Of a stretch of 64,000 bases of DNA, positions 7,720 through 18,503 are shown in pieces. The notes beneath the pieces are model-generated. The model saw only the letters and a program-made list of their open reading frames with translations. It was not told the DNA's origin and made no database searches. Both the position numbers and the translations under genes were made by a program. The stretch comes from Pichia kudriavzevii. Taxonomy: Eukaryota > Ascomycota > Pichiomycetes > Pichiales > Pichiaceae. Position 1 is the first letter of the stretch; each line of letters starts with the position of its first letter. The DNA lies in the NCBI RefSeq assembly GCF_003054445.1, contig NC_042510.1, positions 1,225,139 through 1,289,138 of the forward strand. The letters are read 5' to 3'.

Positions 7720-10680
7720 ATGCTTAGATCAGGCCGTGTCTTGAGCTTTCAACATCGTAGATGGCTGGCTAGTGCTGTCAAACAGAAAAAACAGGTACCG
7801 CCTGTCCATTTACCAGAAACTCATTTTGCTTCAAGATCGTCGCCAATTTTAACAGAGACGGTTTTAAAACCTCAAACCATGGGTAAGTTATACCACTGGA
7901 ACCAGGGGCGGTCCATTCCTAACGGAAGTATTGAGAACCTTTGGGTGTTTCATGATGGACCACCCTATGCTAATGGGGATTTGCATATTGGCCATGCCTT
8001 GAATAAAATTTTAAAGGATATCATCAATAGGTACCAGCTAATCAACGGGAAAAAAGTCCACTATGTTCCAGGGTGGGATTGTCATGGATTGCCCATTGAA
8101 CTGAAAACTTTGGAGAAGCTTGCAAATGAGAGACGGGTTGAAGAAAAACGTCTGAAGAAGGAAATCAAGAAAAACCCCCAATTACGTGAAGAGCTTGAAA
8201 AGTTACGGTCATCAAAACTTTCGTCGACTGACATTGTTCGTTTATCCACCGAACATGCATTAAAGGAACAACAGAAACAGTCTTTGCAATTCCAGGATAT
8301 GGCTATTATGGGTGATTTCACCAATCCTTACATGACATTAAAGAAATCCTACATTGTCAACCAGTTGAGGATTTTCAAAAAATTCTTTGATAATGGAATG
8401 GTAAAGAGACAGGAGAAGCCTGTCTATTGGGGATGTGAGAATGCAACTGCCTTGGCGGAAGGTGAATTGGAATACAATCCAAACCATAAATCAACTTCAG
8501 CTTATGTTAGTTTCCCAATTTCTAAAAAAAACGGTCTTCTCTCACAGTTTGAAAACTTGAAGGCCTTAATTTGGACCACTACGCCATGGACATTAGTCTC
8601 CAATTTGGCAATTTGCATAAATGACACCATGGATTATACCGTTATCAAATACAAAGATTCAAATCTAATTGTAGCCCAAGATTTGGTTGCACGTCTTTCA
8701 AAAGAATTTGAATTTACAGAAACCGATGTTAGTTTTAAAGGTTCTGAACTTTTGGATTGTCAGTATAGTTCACCATTAAAGCAGGGCGAGTTCCCTTTCT
8801 TGAGTGGGTCGCATGTTACCTCGTCAGCGGGTACTGGTCTTGTCCATACGGCGCCGGGTCACGGCCATGATGACTATTTGGCCTGTCTGAAAAATGGTAT
8901 CAAGCCATACTCTCCAGTTGATAAATATGGTAAGTACACAAACGATGTTCCATCCAGTCTAGCAGACCTTGTTGGTAAGAAGGTTTTGGGTGAGGGATCT
9001 GCCATGGTGTTGGAGAAGATTTCGCAGTTGAATATGTTGGTCAAAACATCCGAAATCGTTCATTCGTATCCTTACGATTGGAGGTCCAAGAAGCCAATCA
9101 TTATTCGTTCCACTCCGCAATGGTTCATTGATGTCTCACAAATCAAGGAGGAGACTATTGAAGCCTTGGAAAGACGTGTTCAATTTTTCCCAGAGCGTGG
9201 CGTCAACAGACTGACGTCTTTTATCAGAAACAGAAATGAGTGGTGTATCTCAAGGCAGAGAAGCTGGGGGGTTCCAATTCCTGTCTTGTATCATAAGGAG
9301 ACAGGAAAGCCTTTAATGTCAGACGAAGTTATTGAAAAGCTGATTGGAATCATTGAAGCCGGAAATGTAGAAGGTTGGTTCAAATATGTCGAGTCAAACA
9401 CCTTACCTGAGGAACTTGCCCACTATGCTGAAGAATATATCTTAGGAACGGATACCATGGACGTTTGGTTTGATAGTGGCTCATCTTGGAAGATTATCGA
9501 GACGTACCTAAAGGAAGAAGGTGTCTACGAACAAGCGATCGAAAGAGGATACCTTGCAGATGTGTATCTTGAGGGAAGCGATCAGCACAGAGGTTGGTTT
9601 CAATCTTCCCTCTTGAACAAGGTCGGTTCCAAAACACCGGGGGAACCTCTAGTGCTACCATACAATAGGGTCATTACGCATGGTTTCACGCTTGACGAGA
9701 AGGGAGAAAAAATGTCAAAAAGTATAGGTAACACAGTTTCGCCAGCAGATATCATCCATGGTAATAAGAATACAAAAATTCCTAAAATTGGAATTGATGG
9801 TCTGAGACTGTGGGTTGCACAAAGTGATTACAGAAACGATGTCAATGTTGGTCCAACAATCTTGAAACATGTTGGTGATAATCTGAAGAAACTAAGATTT
9901 ACGTTTAAGTTTTTATTGGGTAATGTCGGTAGGGATGTGCCAATGATGCTCTATGATGAGTTGAATCCACTAGACCAATACATGCTAAGTAGAGCCGCAC
10001 GTTTGAGAAATTCCTGTGTCCAGGACTATGAAAACTTTGAATATTTCAAGGTTGTCAAGAAAATCAACCAATTCGTCAATGTTGATTTATCTTCAATTTA
10101 TTTTGATGCAAGAAAAGATGCCTTGTACACAGATAACGTCAGTTCTGCCAGACGTTTGTCGACATTGGTTGCATTCTCCGAGATCTTGAAAGTGCTGGTC
10201 TCTGTGCTTGCTCCGATATTACCAATTCTAACCCAGGAAGTGTGGAATAACATGCCAGCCTTCATTACCAAGGGTGGATTGCTTGAAACTCCATTCCATT
10301 CTGGGTTTTACACCAATGATTCCTATGTCCGTGTGAACAGTGACGCTGAGGAATCCTTTGCCACAATACTCCAATTCAAAGAAGACGTCAACAAGCAGGT
10401 GCAGGCATTAAAAGAATCGGGGGTTTTACAAACTTCGTTGGAGTGTGAGGTTACAATCAGTGGTCCTGTCGAAAATCTAGACAAGGAGCTCATTGAGGAT
10501 GTATGTGTTGTGTCCAAGGTTGAGTTACATCCAAACTCCGAGCCTCTTTCCCTCAAAGTGGACAAGTCACCGCTACATAAATGTAGCAGATGCTGGAAAC
10601 ATAACGTTGTTGTTGCTGATGAAGACGTCGTTGAGGGGGAGATGAAGGACTTGCTCTGTGTGAGATGCCAGTCCGCGTAG
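7720..10680 (+). CDS. ISM1: Mitochondrial isoleucyl-tRNA synthetase
   Basis: A 986-residue class I aminoacyl-tRNA synthetase that charges mitochondrial tRNA-Ile. The N terminus (MLRSGRVLSFQHRRWLASAVK) is basic and suits a mitochondrial presequence. The HIGH motif is at residues 89-92 (GDLHIGHALNK) and KMSKS at 664-668. The editing domain lies between, with GTGLVHTAPGHGHDD. A bacterial-type C-terminal zinc module is present, with Cys pairs near 954-957 (CSRCW) and 981-984 (CVRCQ). Length matches S. cerevisiae Ism1 (1002). The bacterial-type architecture and presequence separate it from cytosolic Ils1. Confidence 0.96.
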   Translation: MLRSGRVLSFQHRRWLASAVKQKKQVPPVHLPETHFASRSSPILTETVLKPQTMGKLYHWNQGRSIPNGSIENLWVFHDGPPYANGDLHIGHALNKILKDIINRYQLINGKKVHYVPGWDCHGLPIELKTLEKLANERRVEEKRLKKEIKKNPQLREELEKLRSSKLSSTDIVRLSTEHALKEQQKQSLQFQDMAIMGDFTNPYMTLKKSYIVNQLRIFKKFFDNGMVKRQEKPVYWGCENATALAEGELEYNPNHKSTSAYVSFPISKKNGLLSQFENLKALIWTTTPWTLVSNLAICINDTMDYTVIKYKDSNLIVAQDLVARLSKEFEFTETDVSFKGSELLDCQYSSPLKQGEFPFLSGSHVTSSAGTGLVHTAPGHGHDDYLACLKNGIKPYSPVDKYGKYTNDVPSSLADLVGKKVLGEGSAMVLEKISQLNMLVKTSEIVHSYPYDWRSKKPIIIRSTPQWFIDVSQIKEETIEALERRVQFFPERGVNRLTSFIRNRNEWCISRQRSWGVPIPVLYHKETGKPLMSDEVIEKLIGIIEAGNVEGWFKYVESNTLPEELAHYAEEYILGTDTMDVWFDSGSSWKIIETYLKEEGVYEQAIERGYLADVYLEGSDQHRGWFQSSLLNKVGSKTPGEPLVLPYNRVITHGFTLDEKGEKMSKSIGNTVSPADIIHGNKNTKIPKIGIDGLRLWVAQSDYRNDVNVGPTILKHVGDNLKKLRFTFKFLLGNVGRDVPMMLYDELNPLDQYMLSRAARLRNSCVQDYENFEYFKVVKKINQFVNVDLSSIYFDARKDALYTDNVSSARRLSTLVAFSEILKVLVSVLAPILPILTQEVWNNMPAFITKGGLLETPFHSGFYTNDSYVRVNSDAEESFATILQFKEDVNKQVQALKESGVLQTSLECEVTISGPVENLDKELIEDVCVVSKVELHPNSEPLSLKVDKSPLHKCSRCWKHNVVVADEDVVEGEMKDLLCVRCQSA

Positions 10681-10852
10681 AGAAGGTGAAATTTTTCAAC
10701 CTTCACACAAACTCTGTCTCTCTCACCTGTAAATATTACGATTTGTACGTAAGAACAATATACTCTTGTATAAACTGGCGATAATAGAGACGCATACATA
10801 CATACCTTACCTACGAGGAGCAAGCAGATACACAAAAGGGTGAGTTTAAGCA

Positions 10853-11212
10853 ATGTCTTTGCAAGATACATACGACGAGTACCAGCAAACCATCAGGGCC
10901 TTGGAAGAACACATCACATCTATCGAAACGCAGCTCTATGAACATGAAATAGTCATTGATACGTTGAAGAAGGTCGATGGCGAGCGCCCCGCATGGAGAC
11001 TTGTCTCTGCCGGGGATACTGGTGTAGGAGAAGCCAGCTCGGGAGCTTTGGTGGAGACGACGGCTAGCGAAGCGTTGAGTAAATTGGAGACCACAGTCAA
11101 AGGATTGAATGAACTGAAAACCAAAGTTGGTAAGGAAGTCCAAGATGTCAGGAAAGAGTTTGTCGAGTGGAAAACCAAAAACAATATCAAGGTTGTCTCT
11201 GCAAACCAATGA
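10853..11212 (+). CDS. GIM4: Prefoldin subunit 2
   Basis: A 119-residue beta-type prefoldin subunit. Prefoldin is a hexameric cytosolic co-chaperone that hands unfolded actin and tubulin to the CCT chaperonin. The two-helix coiled-coil plan is visible: YDEYQQTIRALEEHITSIETQLYEHEIVIDTLKK, then a hairpin with WRLVSAG and GALVETT, then a second helix ending EFVEWKTKNNIKVV. The closing W-K-x-x-N-x-I-x-V-V motif is characteristic of subunit 2. Length fits (111 in S. cerevisiae). It converges on WBP1 with a 72-base gap. Confidence 0.92.
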   Translation: MSLQDTYDEYQQTIRALEEHITSIETQLYEHEIVIDTLKKVDGERPAWRLVSAGDTGVGEASSGALVETTASEALSKLETTVKGLNELKTKVGKEVQDVRKEFVEWKTKNNIKVVSANQ

Positions 11213-11284
11213 ATTCTTACATCTATGTAGTATGGAGTACAGTATAAAATATCGTATTTACGTATACAATTTTTCTAGTCCAGT

Positions 11285-12409
11285 TTATTTTGATACGACC
11301 CATAACAAAATAAAGACAAACCAAGCGGCAATGACCACAGTGTTACCTGTCAAATAAACCCTTGCGTTTGGAATCTCCCATGATCTCTCGTATTCGTCAT
11401 TTGCCAAATGTCTCACTGGAACGACGATCTGAGATGAAACGTAGGAGAGTCCGGGGCGTTTGTAGTCAATGTTGAATGTAAACATACCGTGCTGATCAGG
11501 AATATGCAAAATGGTGGAGTATCTTCCCTCTTTGGTGGAATTAAGAGTGACACGCTGGTATGGATCAAGCATAACAAACTCCAATTGCACGTCAGAGGCA
11601 ACATACGGAACCCAGCCCTTCTTGTAGTTGAACTCTTGCATGTCCATTTCAAAGATTGCCTTATCTCCCACTTTATAATAGTCATCAACATCCACAAAAG
11701 GGCCTGACTCTCTCACGTGGCTGACTTTGGTGATACGAATAACGTTTCTCAACTGGAACGTCCACTCAATGGTATCCTCGGAGATAGTATCTGCAATTGA
11801 AGGGCTACCAATCCACAAAACACGACCATTGTTGAGTCCCTGGAACGCCACCGCAGCATAACCTCCATTCCCGGAATGCCAGTACTCGCCTCCATCGTTG
11901 ACACTCATTGATGTCCTAGACGTCTGGTAGAGGGGAATGATATATTCGGAATTGGAAACCAACGAAACAGCTGTATTTTCGTCAATGCCGACTTCTTTGT
12001 CTGTTATTCTGTGGTTCTGCGACACCAATGGACGTGTTTCGTGATGATCGACATACCTATAACCCTTTGGTGCTGGATAAATGCCTAGTTCATTCAAGAA
12101 TAACGTGCAGTCGAGTTGTGTTGCACCTTCACTGATTAAGATCAAATTACCTCCATTGCTGGTGAATTTCAGCATGTCTGTAGACCCTATGGCCAACTTC
12201 TTCTCTTCGCCAGGAGAGACGATGATGTTTTCGTAATTGTTTTGGCCGTTAATGTCAAACAATTGTATACCGTCGTTCCCTGGAACTGAATTGAAATCAT
12301 ATTTCTCCAGGGAGCTTTCAAAAGCATCAGAGAGACGACCGAATATAACGACATCGGCAGCCCAACCCCCCACTGTAAACACAAGTGTCCAAATGGCAAT
12401 GAATCTCAT
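11285..12409 (-). CDS. WBP1: Oligosaccharyltransferase beta subunit (OST48 family)
   Basis: A 374-residue ER membrane protein, subunit of the oligosaccharyltransferase complex that N-glycosylates proteins. Residues 1-17 form a signal peptide (RFIAIWTLVFTVGGWA). The lumenal GIFT-like domain follows, with early VVIFGRLSDAFESSLEKY and a middle LWIGSP block. One C-terminal transmembrane helix (VVIAAWFVFILLWVV) leaves a three-residue tail VSK. It is shorter than S. cerevisiae Wbp1 (430), with loss spread through the lumenal part. The usual C-terminal dilysine retrieval signal is reduced to a single Lys at the end. It shares a 176-base divergent promoter with the next gene. Confidence 0.93.
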   Translation of the reverse strand: MRFIAIWTLVFTVGGWAADVVIFGRLSDAFESSLEKYDFNSVPGNDGIQLFDINGQNNYENIIVSPGEEKKLAIGSTDMLKFTSNGGNLILISEGATQLDCTLFLNELGIYPAPKGYRYVDHHETRPLVSQNHRITDKEVGIDENTAVSLVSNSEYIIPLYQTSRTSMSVNDGGEYWHSGNGGYAAVAFQGLNNGRVLWIGSPSIADTISEDTIEWTFQLRNVIRITKVSHVRESGPFVDVDDYYKVGDKAIFEMDMQEFNYKKGWVPYVASDVQLEFVMLDPYQRVTLNSTKEGRYSTILHIPDQHGMFTFNIDYKRPGLSYVSSQIVVPVRHLANDEYERSWEIPNARVYLTGNTVVIAAWFVFILLWVVSK

Positions 12410-12585
12410 TGTTTCAACGTTCCAACTCGTCTCCTTTCAAAGAACTTACAAGAATCTCTTGTGGCCAATTTTGTCTGTCTCAATTTCAGAATTCGCAACG
12501 TGTTTGAAATTCATTTTTTCTACATTTGCCAAACTCTTGTTTAAAGGAAATTCCTAGATACATCCATACAACACTACAAGATACA

Positions 12586-12837
12586 ATGACAAGTCCCGAT
12601 CCCCACGATATTGCCGGCGCATACGCACAGCTAACAGAGGCAGAGAAGGCTGCCTCTCAAATGGAGTCCATGTTGGACGCCATTGAGACCAAAATGGCAC
12701 GTCTTGAACAGCTTGCGGTCGAGGGAGACGTCTCTACCGAGACAGTTCAAGCGGCAAGAGAATTGGAAACCTTGGATAGAGAGCTTGACCAGCTCCAAGA
12801 CGACGTTCACAGGGTGAACATGGAGACAGGACTGTAG
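12586..12837 (+). CDS. Small coiled-coil protein, unknown
   Basis: An 83-residue protein that I do not recognise. It starts at the ATG at 12586, preceded by an A-rich leader. Nearly the whole chain is predicted helix with heptad-like spacing (AEKAASQMESMLDAIETKMARLEQL, then AARELETLDRELDQLQDDVHRV). The composition is acidic, with no Cys or Trp. Such proteins are often small subunits of tethering, kinetochore or BLOC-type complexes, but nothing visible decides between these. Short length is the main doubt. Divergent placement from WBP1 and clean codon use favour a real gene. Confidence 0.6.
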   Translation: MTSPDPHDIAGAYAQLTEAEKAASQMESMLDAIETKMARLEQLAVEGDVSTETVQAARELETLDRELDQLQDDVHRVNMETGL

Positions 12838-12971
12838 ATCGTCCCCTACTTGGATATTGATTTTGTATAATATAGATAACAAATGGACTTTTTTTTTTCT
12901 TTCTAGGTATTGGGAAGGTGCAGTCCGATAGAAAACAAAAAGTGCAGCACATATTGGAGGACTTTTAATAA

Positions 12972-13964
<993 letters not shown>

Positions 13965-14232
13965 GTAGTAGGTAGATTTTATAACATAAGATATGGTAAA
14001 CAAACTCCAAATTGAAAATTAAGCTCTTGGTCTCTGTGACTCAATGGCATTTCAATCTTTGGGTGTCTCTAATGGCTGGACCTTCCTATCTAGGAAGGTT
14101 TTTCGTATCTTTGACCAGAAACCGACAATTGCCAAGGTGGTGATATCCACTTAAAAGGAGAAGCAAACCCCCATCTTGGATGTCCAACTCTGGAGGAGAG
14201 ACTGCTCTACTTTAGTGTCAACTTGCCAGCAA
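13965..14232. other. Short gap between the epimerase and PaiB-type genes
   Basis: Contains an imperfect inverted repeat at about 14081-14103 (CCTTCCTATCTAGGAAGG), which could form a hairpin in RNA or act as a palindromic site. A TTG-initiated in-frame extension of the downstream gene exists but is not needed. Confidence 0.4.
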
Positions 14233-14865
14233 ATGTACATTCCGGCCAAGTACCTCGTCGAGGAATGGGCCCCACAGGAGGAACTTATCCTTGAAAACCC
14301 CCTAGCAACCATCGTCACCCATACAGAGGAAGATGGTTTAATTGCAAACCATATTCCGATGATACTGAGAGTCGATGCCGCCACGGGGAGGAAATACCTC
14401 TGTGCCCATATAGCCAGGGTCAACCACCAGGTCCCCTCGTTATCAGACAACCCTGATGTATTGGTTATCTTCAAGTCTCCCGATTCCTACATCACTCCAA
14501 CCTACTACCCCACCAAGCAGGAGACACACAAGGTTGTTCCCACGTGGGATTTTGCTGCAGTGCATATCAAGGGTAAGTCTCGGATAGTTGACGAACCGAG
14601 CTGGGTTTTGGAGCAGCTCAACGACTTGACTGATCAACAAGAGAGAAACAGCAACCCCGCTTGGAGAGTCGATGAGACACCTAGCAACTACTTGGGTCTC
14701 CTGCAGAAGGCCATCTACGGACTCGAAATCGAAATCGTAGAGACAAGATGTAAATTCAAGTTTGAACAACAAATGAAACGGCAGGATATTGACGGGGTCA
14801 TTGACGGGTTGGAGAGAGACGGTAAGGTCCACGTCTCCAACCTTGTCAGGTCTTCCAATGCATAG
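14233..14865 (+). CDS. PaiB-type FMN-binding protein (FMN_bind_2 family)
   Basis: A 210-residue split-barrel flavin-binding protein. The bacterial namesake, PaiB, represses sporulation and protease genes in Bacillus; fungal members are uncharacterised as far as I know. Family marks are the start MYIPAKYLVEE, NPLATIVTH with a following DGLIANHIPMIL, the YITPTYYPTK and VPTWDFAAVHIKGKSRI blocks, and a late NYLGLLQKAIYGLEIEI, FKFEQQMKRQDIDGVIDGL. The start at 14233 fits the family N terminus exactly. It has no counterpart that I can name in S. cerevisiae. An ancient bacterial origin is plausible but not shown here. Confidence 0.85.
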   Translation: MYIPAKYLVEEWAPQEELILENPLATIVTHTEEDGLIANHIPMILRVDAATGRKYLCAHIARVNHQVPSLSDNPDVLVIFKSPDSYITPTYYPTKQETHKVVPTWDFAAVHIKGKSRIVDEPSWVLEQLNDLTDQQERNSNPAWRVDETPSNYLGLLQKAIYGLEIEIVETRCKFKFEQQMKRQDIDGVIDGLERDGKVHVSNLVRSSNA

Positions 14866-15430
14866 CCGGCTCGCCCTCTATAAAGTACACATATCTACGG
14901 CACCTTGCAGCCCCAACCAAGGTTCTCTATTCTCCATTCTCTATTCTCTTTCCCTCTGTGTAAAAATACCTGATACTACCAAACACTGGAAACTTTGCCT
15001 GGTATTTTATTTTTGTTTTTTTGCAGCTGATTGTAAGATACTGCCACATAAAGGCCATACTGACACACCTACACGTTGTTCCACTTGGACACATCTGCCA
15101 GACTCTCTCCAGTACATCGATGTACATTGCTCCCTCTGGTTAAGACTCCAACCGTATATATGGCTGTCCCATGTTGTGGCACCGGAATGGGAAAACTCGG
15201 GGGGGTGTGGCGCATCAACGCCATCGCCTATTAGGGAAAGAACACCGAGATAAGCGCCAGATGCCGGATTAAGTAGGTGTTCTATTCCAGATAAACCTGC
15301 TAGTTGGAATAACTATCGTACAAAGATAGAATAGGAATTGCAGCTATAAAATGGAGTTGCACTCTCTCAGCAATAGTTATTTCTGAGTTTCTTATGGCAC
15401 ATTGTCCTTGCAAATACTTTGACGAGACCA
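14866..15430. other. Intergenic region upstream of the Cyb2-like gene
   Basis: A 565-base gap with no supported gene. It holds a C/T-rich stretch near 14920-14955, a poly-T tract near 15008-15022, and probable promoter A/T elements for the downstream gene (ATAAAA near 15346). Confidence 0.5.
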
Positions 15431-16897
15431 ATGCAGCAATTCTTCCGCAGAAGATCGAGTTTCCAGTCTATCTCTAGGAGTCTCAGAAGGTACCATGCAG
15501 GTGCAAGGCTGCGTATACCATGGTACAGAACCGGATGTGCGGTTTCTTTGCTTACAGGGGCAGTTATGGTGTCTCTAATGTTGAATGGGACCATTGAAAA
15601 CGATTCCAAGGGCAGGAGGAAAATTATAGTTATTGAAGACGACGACGAAGACGATGACGAGGAGGTACAAGAGACCGATGAGGAGAGGGACGAACGATTG
15701 GAGAGGGAGAGACTAGAAAGAGTGAGAAACAAGCCTCCGCTTTCACAGATATTCAACATATCCGATTTTGAATATGTTGCCAAGCAGATTCTTCCGACTG
15801 GAACTTGGGGGTATTATTCAACTGGTTCAGACGATGAATTTTCAATAAGGGAAAACCACTATGCATTTGGACGAATTTTTTTCAGGCCAAGATGTTTGGT
15901 TGATGTATCTGATGCTTCAACCGAAACCAATGAGATATTTGGCGTCAAGGCCAGTGCACCCTTTTATTCTACTGCCTTTGCCGGGTCTCCGATGGCGCAT
16001 CCAGATGCAGAGTATAACATTTTGAGGGCATGCGGTAGGGAAAACATTCCGTATTTGATTCCATTCCAGTTGTCTTTCCCTTTGAATGAGTTTATGGAGA
16101 GTGCCTCGCCGGGACATCAGAACTTCCATCAGGTTCATTTCTATACTAGGAAACAGGTTGAGGAGGGCCCGGAATATTTGGGTAAGATTGAAAAGGAGTA
16201 TCCAGACATCAAGGCATTTTTCATTAATGTAGACTTACCCTGCCTCGGTAACAGGGAAAAGGATTGCAAAATAAGAGCAGCATTGGATCCTTCCGTTGAC
16301 GACGAGATCTCTGTGTTTGCATCGTTGGATACCCGTTACGAACCTCTGACATGGAAGGACATTGATAGACTAAATAAATCAACACAAATACCAATCGTTT
16401 TGAAAGGAGTATTGAGCAAGGAAGATGTCCTGGCAGCGGCGAAGTTAGGATTAGGTGGTTGCCTGATTTCCAACCACGGTGGCCGTCAATTAGATTTTGC
16501 CATGCCACCCATTGAAATATTGGCCCAGTCCCGAAAGCTATTACGTGAAAATGGTATTCAGGACAAGGATTTCAAGCTGTTTATTGACGGTGGAATTCGG
16601 CGTGGCTCAGACATAATCAAGGCAATCTGTTTGGGTGCAGATGCCGTTGGTTTGGGTAGACCGTTTCTTTATGCCATGGCAACGTACGGGCAACCTGGTA
16701 TTGAAAGAGCAATTTCTATTCTGAAGGAAGAAATGTTGAGGGATATGAAGCTGCTAGGAGCTAGGAGGTTGTCTGATTTAAACGAAGAGTTGGTCGATAT
16801 CGAATCCTTGAAATTTAAAGGTATCTCCTCGTCTGATTATTTGTACAATTCAAACTATACTCAAATGCCCCCACCGCCTTTCAGGAAAAGATTCTAG
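15431..16897 (+). CDS. FMN-dependent 2-hydroxyacid dehydrogenase, Cyb2-like without heme domain
   Basis: A 488-residue protein homologous to the flavin half of L-lactate cytochrome c reductase (Cyb2). The start at 15431 gives a basic, Ser/Arg-rich presequence (MQQFFRRRSSFQSISRS), then a hydrophobic stretch near residues 36-52 and a very acidic linker. This resembles the Cyb2 sorting signal for the intermembrane space. There is no cytochrome b5 domain with HPGG. Flavin-domain residues kept are the GYYSTGSDDE Tyr, Asp and Arg of NVDLPCLGNREKD, Lys of PIVLKG, and His349/Arg352 in SNHGGRQLD. Two segments around the flavin are altered: the usual STLAS is PFQLS, and QLYVN reads VHFYT. Substrate and electron acceptor are therefore uncertain. 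Confidence 0.88.
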   Translation: MQQFFRRRSSFQSISRSLRRYHAGARLRIPWYRTGCAVSLLTGAVMVSLMLNGTIENDSKGRRKIIVIEDDDEDDDEEVQETDEERDERLERERLERVRNKPPLSQIFNISDFEYVAKQILPTGTWGYYSTGSDDEFSIRENHYAFGRIFFRPRCLVDVSDASTETNEIFGVKASAPFYSTAFAGSPMAHPDAEYNILRACGRENIPYLIPFQLSFPLNEFMESASPGHQNFHQVHFYTRKQVEEGPEYLGKIEKEYPDIKAFFINVDLPCLGNREKDCKIRAALDPSVDDEISVFASLDTRYEPLTWKDIDRLNKSTQIPIVLKGVLSKEDVLAAAKLGLGGCLISNHGGRQLDFAMPPIEILAQSRKLLRENGIQDKDFKLFIDGGIRRGSDIIKAICLGADAVGLGRPFLYAMATYGQPGIERAISILKEEMLRDMKLLGARRLSDLNEELVDIESLKFKGISSSDYLYNSNYTQMPPPPFRKRF

Positions 16898-18014
16898 TTT
16901 ACGAATCCATGTCTGATTCAAGTTGGGATGTGAAAATGTATTCCACATTTCTCCCTTGCCACTTAGACAACTTGCCAGTTATAAAACTTCAAAGATCAGA
17001 GAAAGACTTATTTCTTTATTTTTCTAATCTGATAATCAAATTGAAAAGTAGCTACCATTAGCAACACTTTGAATTGGTAACCCCATTTAGCTGAAAATCC
17101 AGGAAGAAATTAAAAAAAAATGATTCCAAAAGTGCATGCTATAATTTCTGTTGATACGGAATAAGTTTATTTTGGAGAATCATATAAAAAAGTATAGATT
17201 GAACTGTTATTAAAAGAACCTATATAAAATAACATATAAAGAATAAATTAAGAGAGAGAAAATAACTAGTTTTTTATAGAAATATAGGGTCTCTACTGAG
17301 CTAGGTATACAATTGTGGGTTGACTTTCGAAATAAAAAACTTACACAAATAATGGGAACTATAAAATAATAACAGCTAATCCACGATGTCCGTCAAATAA
17401 GTGTGTTTAACTCGATTTGGACTAATGAGGAAGTTTCAATTATTCATATCAGCAGTAAAAATGATAGTGCACTTTGTCGTACACATACTCTATGTCTTAT
17501 ATAAGAACATAAACATCCATCTCAAAAAGACTGAATATAACATAGGTGCTTTGGAAATAATTCCTGCTTAACTCTTTTGCACAGTAGATCACCTGAAGTA
17601 ATTCGATAGCTTATCAATTCGGAAGTTTTTGTAATTGCCAACAACACAAACTCCAACGTAATCACAAGCTTCTTTTCTGTGTATCCAAGAGGTATTTTTT
17701 AACCTAGAAACTTGAAAAACGATTCCATTGGATAATTTTTTTTCAACAGTGAATATTTAATTTGTTTTTCTTATTTGGAATTACCAAGTTTAGATTCTTG
17801 AAGAGATAGTTTTTCTTGGAGATCTGATCTACAAAAATATTTTGCTTTGAGAAAAATATTTTAGTATTTAAGTAAATCAAAAAAAAAATTTGAGATTTAG
17901 AAATAGAATTCCTTTACCTATAGGTGTGTAACTTTCATGGCGTTTTTCAGTGAGAGCAGAGCTGATTTATAAACAGCAGACTCTATAAACCGTAAATTTT
18001 ACAAAAACGTAAAT
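16898..18014. other. AT-rich gap upstream of the tRNA gene
   Basis: About 1.1 kb of AT-rich sequence without a supported gene. It contains many A and T runs. I looked for long terminal repeat ends, common beside yeast tRNA genes, and found no convincing pair. Confidence 0.5.
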
Positions 18015-18113
18015 GCCTGGTTAGCTCAATCGGTAGAGCGTTTGACTCTTAAGATTTTCTTCTTATAAAGAAGTGCAATCAAAAGGCTGCGGGTTCGAGC
18101 CCCGCATCGGGCT
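18015..18113 (+). tRNA. tRNA-Lys (anticodon CUU) with intron
   Basis: The cloverleaf folds fully. The acceptor stem pairs GCCTGGT with ATCGGGC (two G-U pairs), the D stem GCTC with GAGC, the anticodon stem TTTGA with TCAAA, and the T arm is GCGGG-TTCGAGC-CCCGC. The loop CTCTTAA gives anticodon CTT at 18048-18050. A 26-base intron at 18052-18077 sits one base after the anticodon, the standard place. The intron can form a hairpin, CTTCTT against AAGAAG. A run of T (TTTTCTTTTTT) right after the gene is the RNA polymerase III terminator. The internal A and B boxes are intact (TTAGCTCAATCGG; GGTTCGAGCCC). Confidence 0.96.
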
Positions 18114-18503
18114 TTTCTTTTTTGAACCTTGTTTATTTACTTATAATTTGTCTGTTCTATAGTGGTTCCAATTTTCTTGTTGTGACTTTCTGGTGGCCAT
18201 CGGTACAACTATAAACTTACGAGTAGTTTCAGATATTGTGACAGCATGCATCTATCTTCAAGATCCAACCAAAGTTTTTTTCTTATGAGTTGTGTCTCTG
18301 TGGTAGTCTCATGTGGTAGACACAATAGAGTGTCTTTTCGCCTTTTTATTAGGCAACCTGTAGTTTTCATTCGCGTCATTTGGAAATAAGATGAACATGC
18401 TTTTTTTCGACAAAAGACATGGATGGACATGGATCAAGAGCAGATGCGTTTCTTGAGCAGATCTACACCTGTAGGGGCACTATAATCCTATAAATAGTGG
18501 AGA
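18114..18503. other. Gap between tRNA-Lys and RSC9
   Basis: No gene is supported in these 390 bases. The pol III terminator is at the left edge and a TATAAATAG element lies at about 18489-18497, shortly before the RSC9 start. Confidence 0.5.

Noticed and set aside
10323-10871. Minus-strand frame of 182 codons over the ISM1 3' end
   Set aside because: It lies antisense to the zinc module of ISM1 and has no signature of its own.
16898-18014. Solo retrotransposon LTR next to the tRNA gene
   Set aside because: I looked for TG...CA ends with a five-base target duplication and found no convincing pair.
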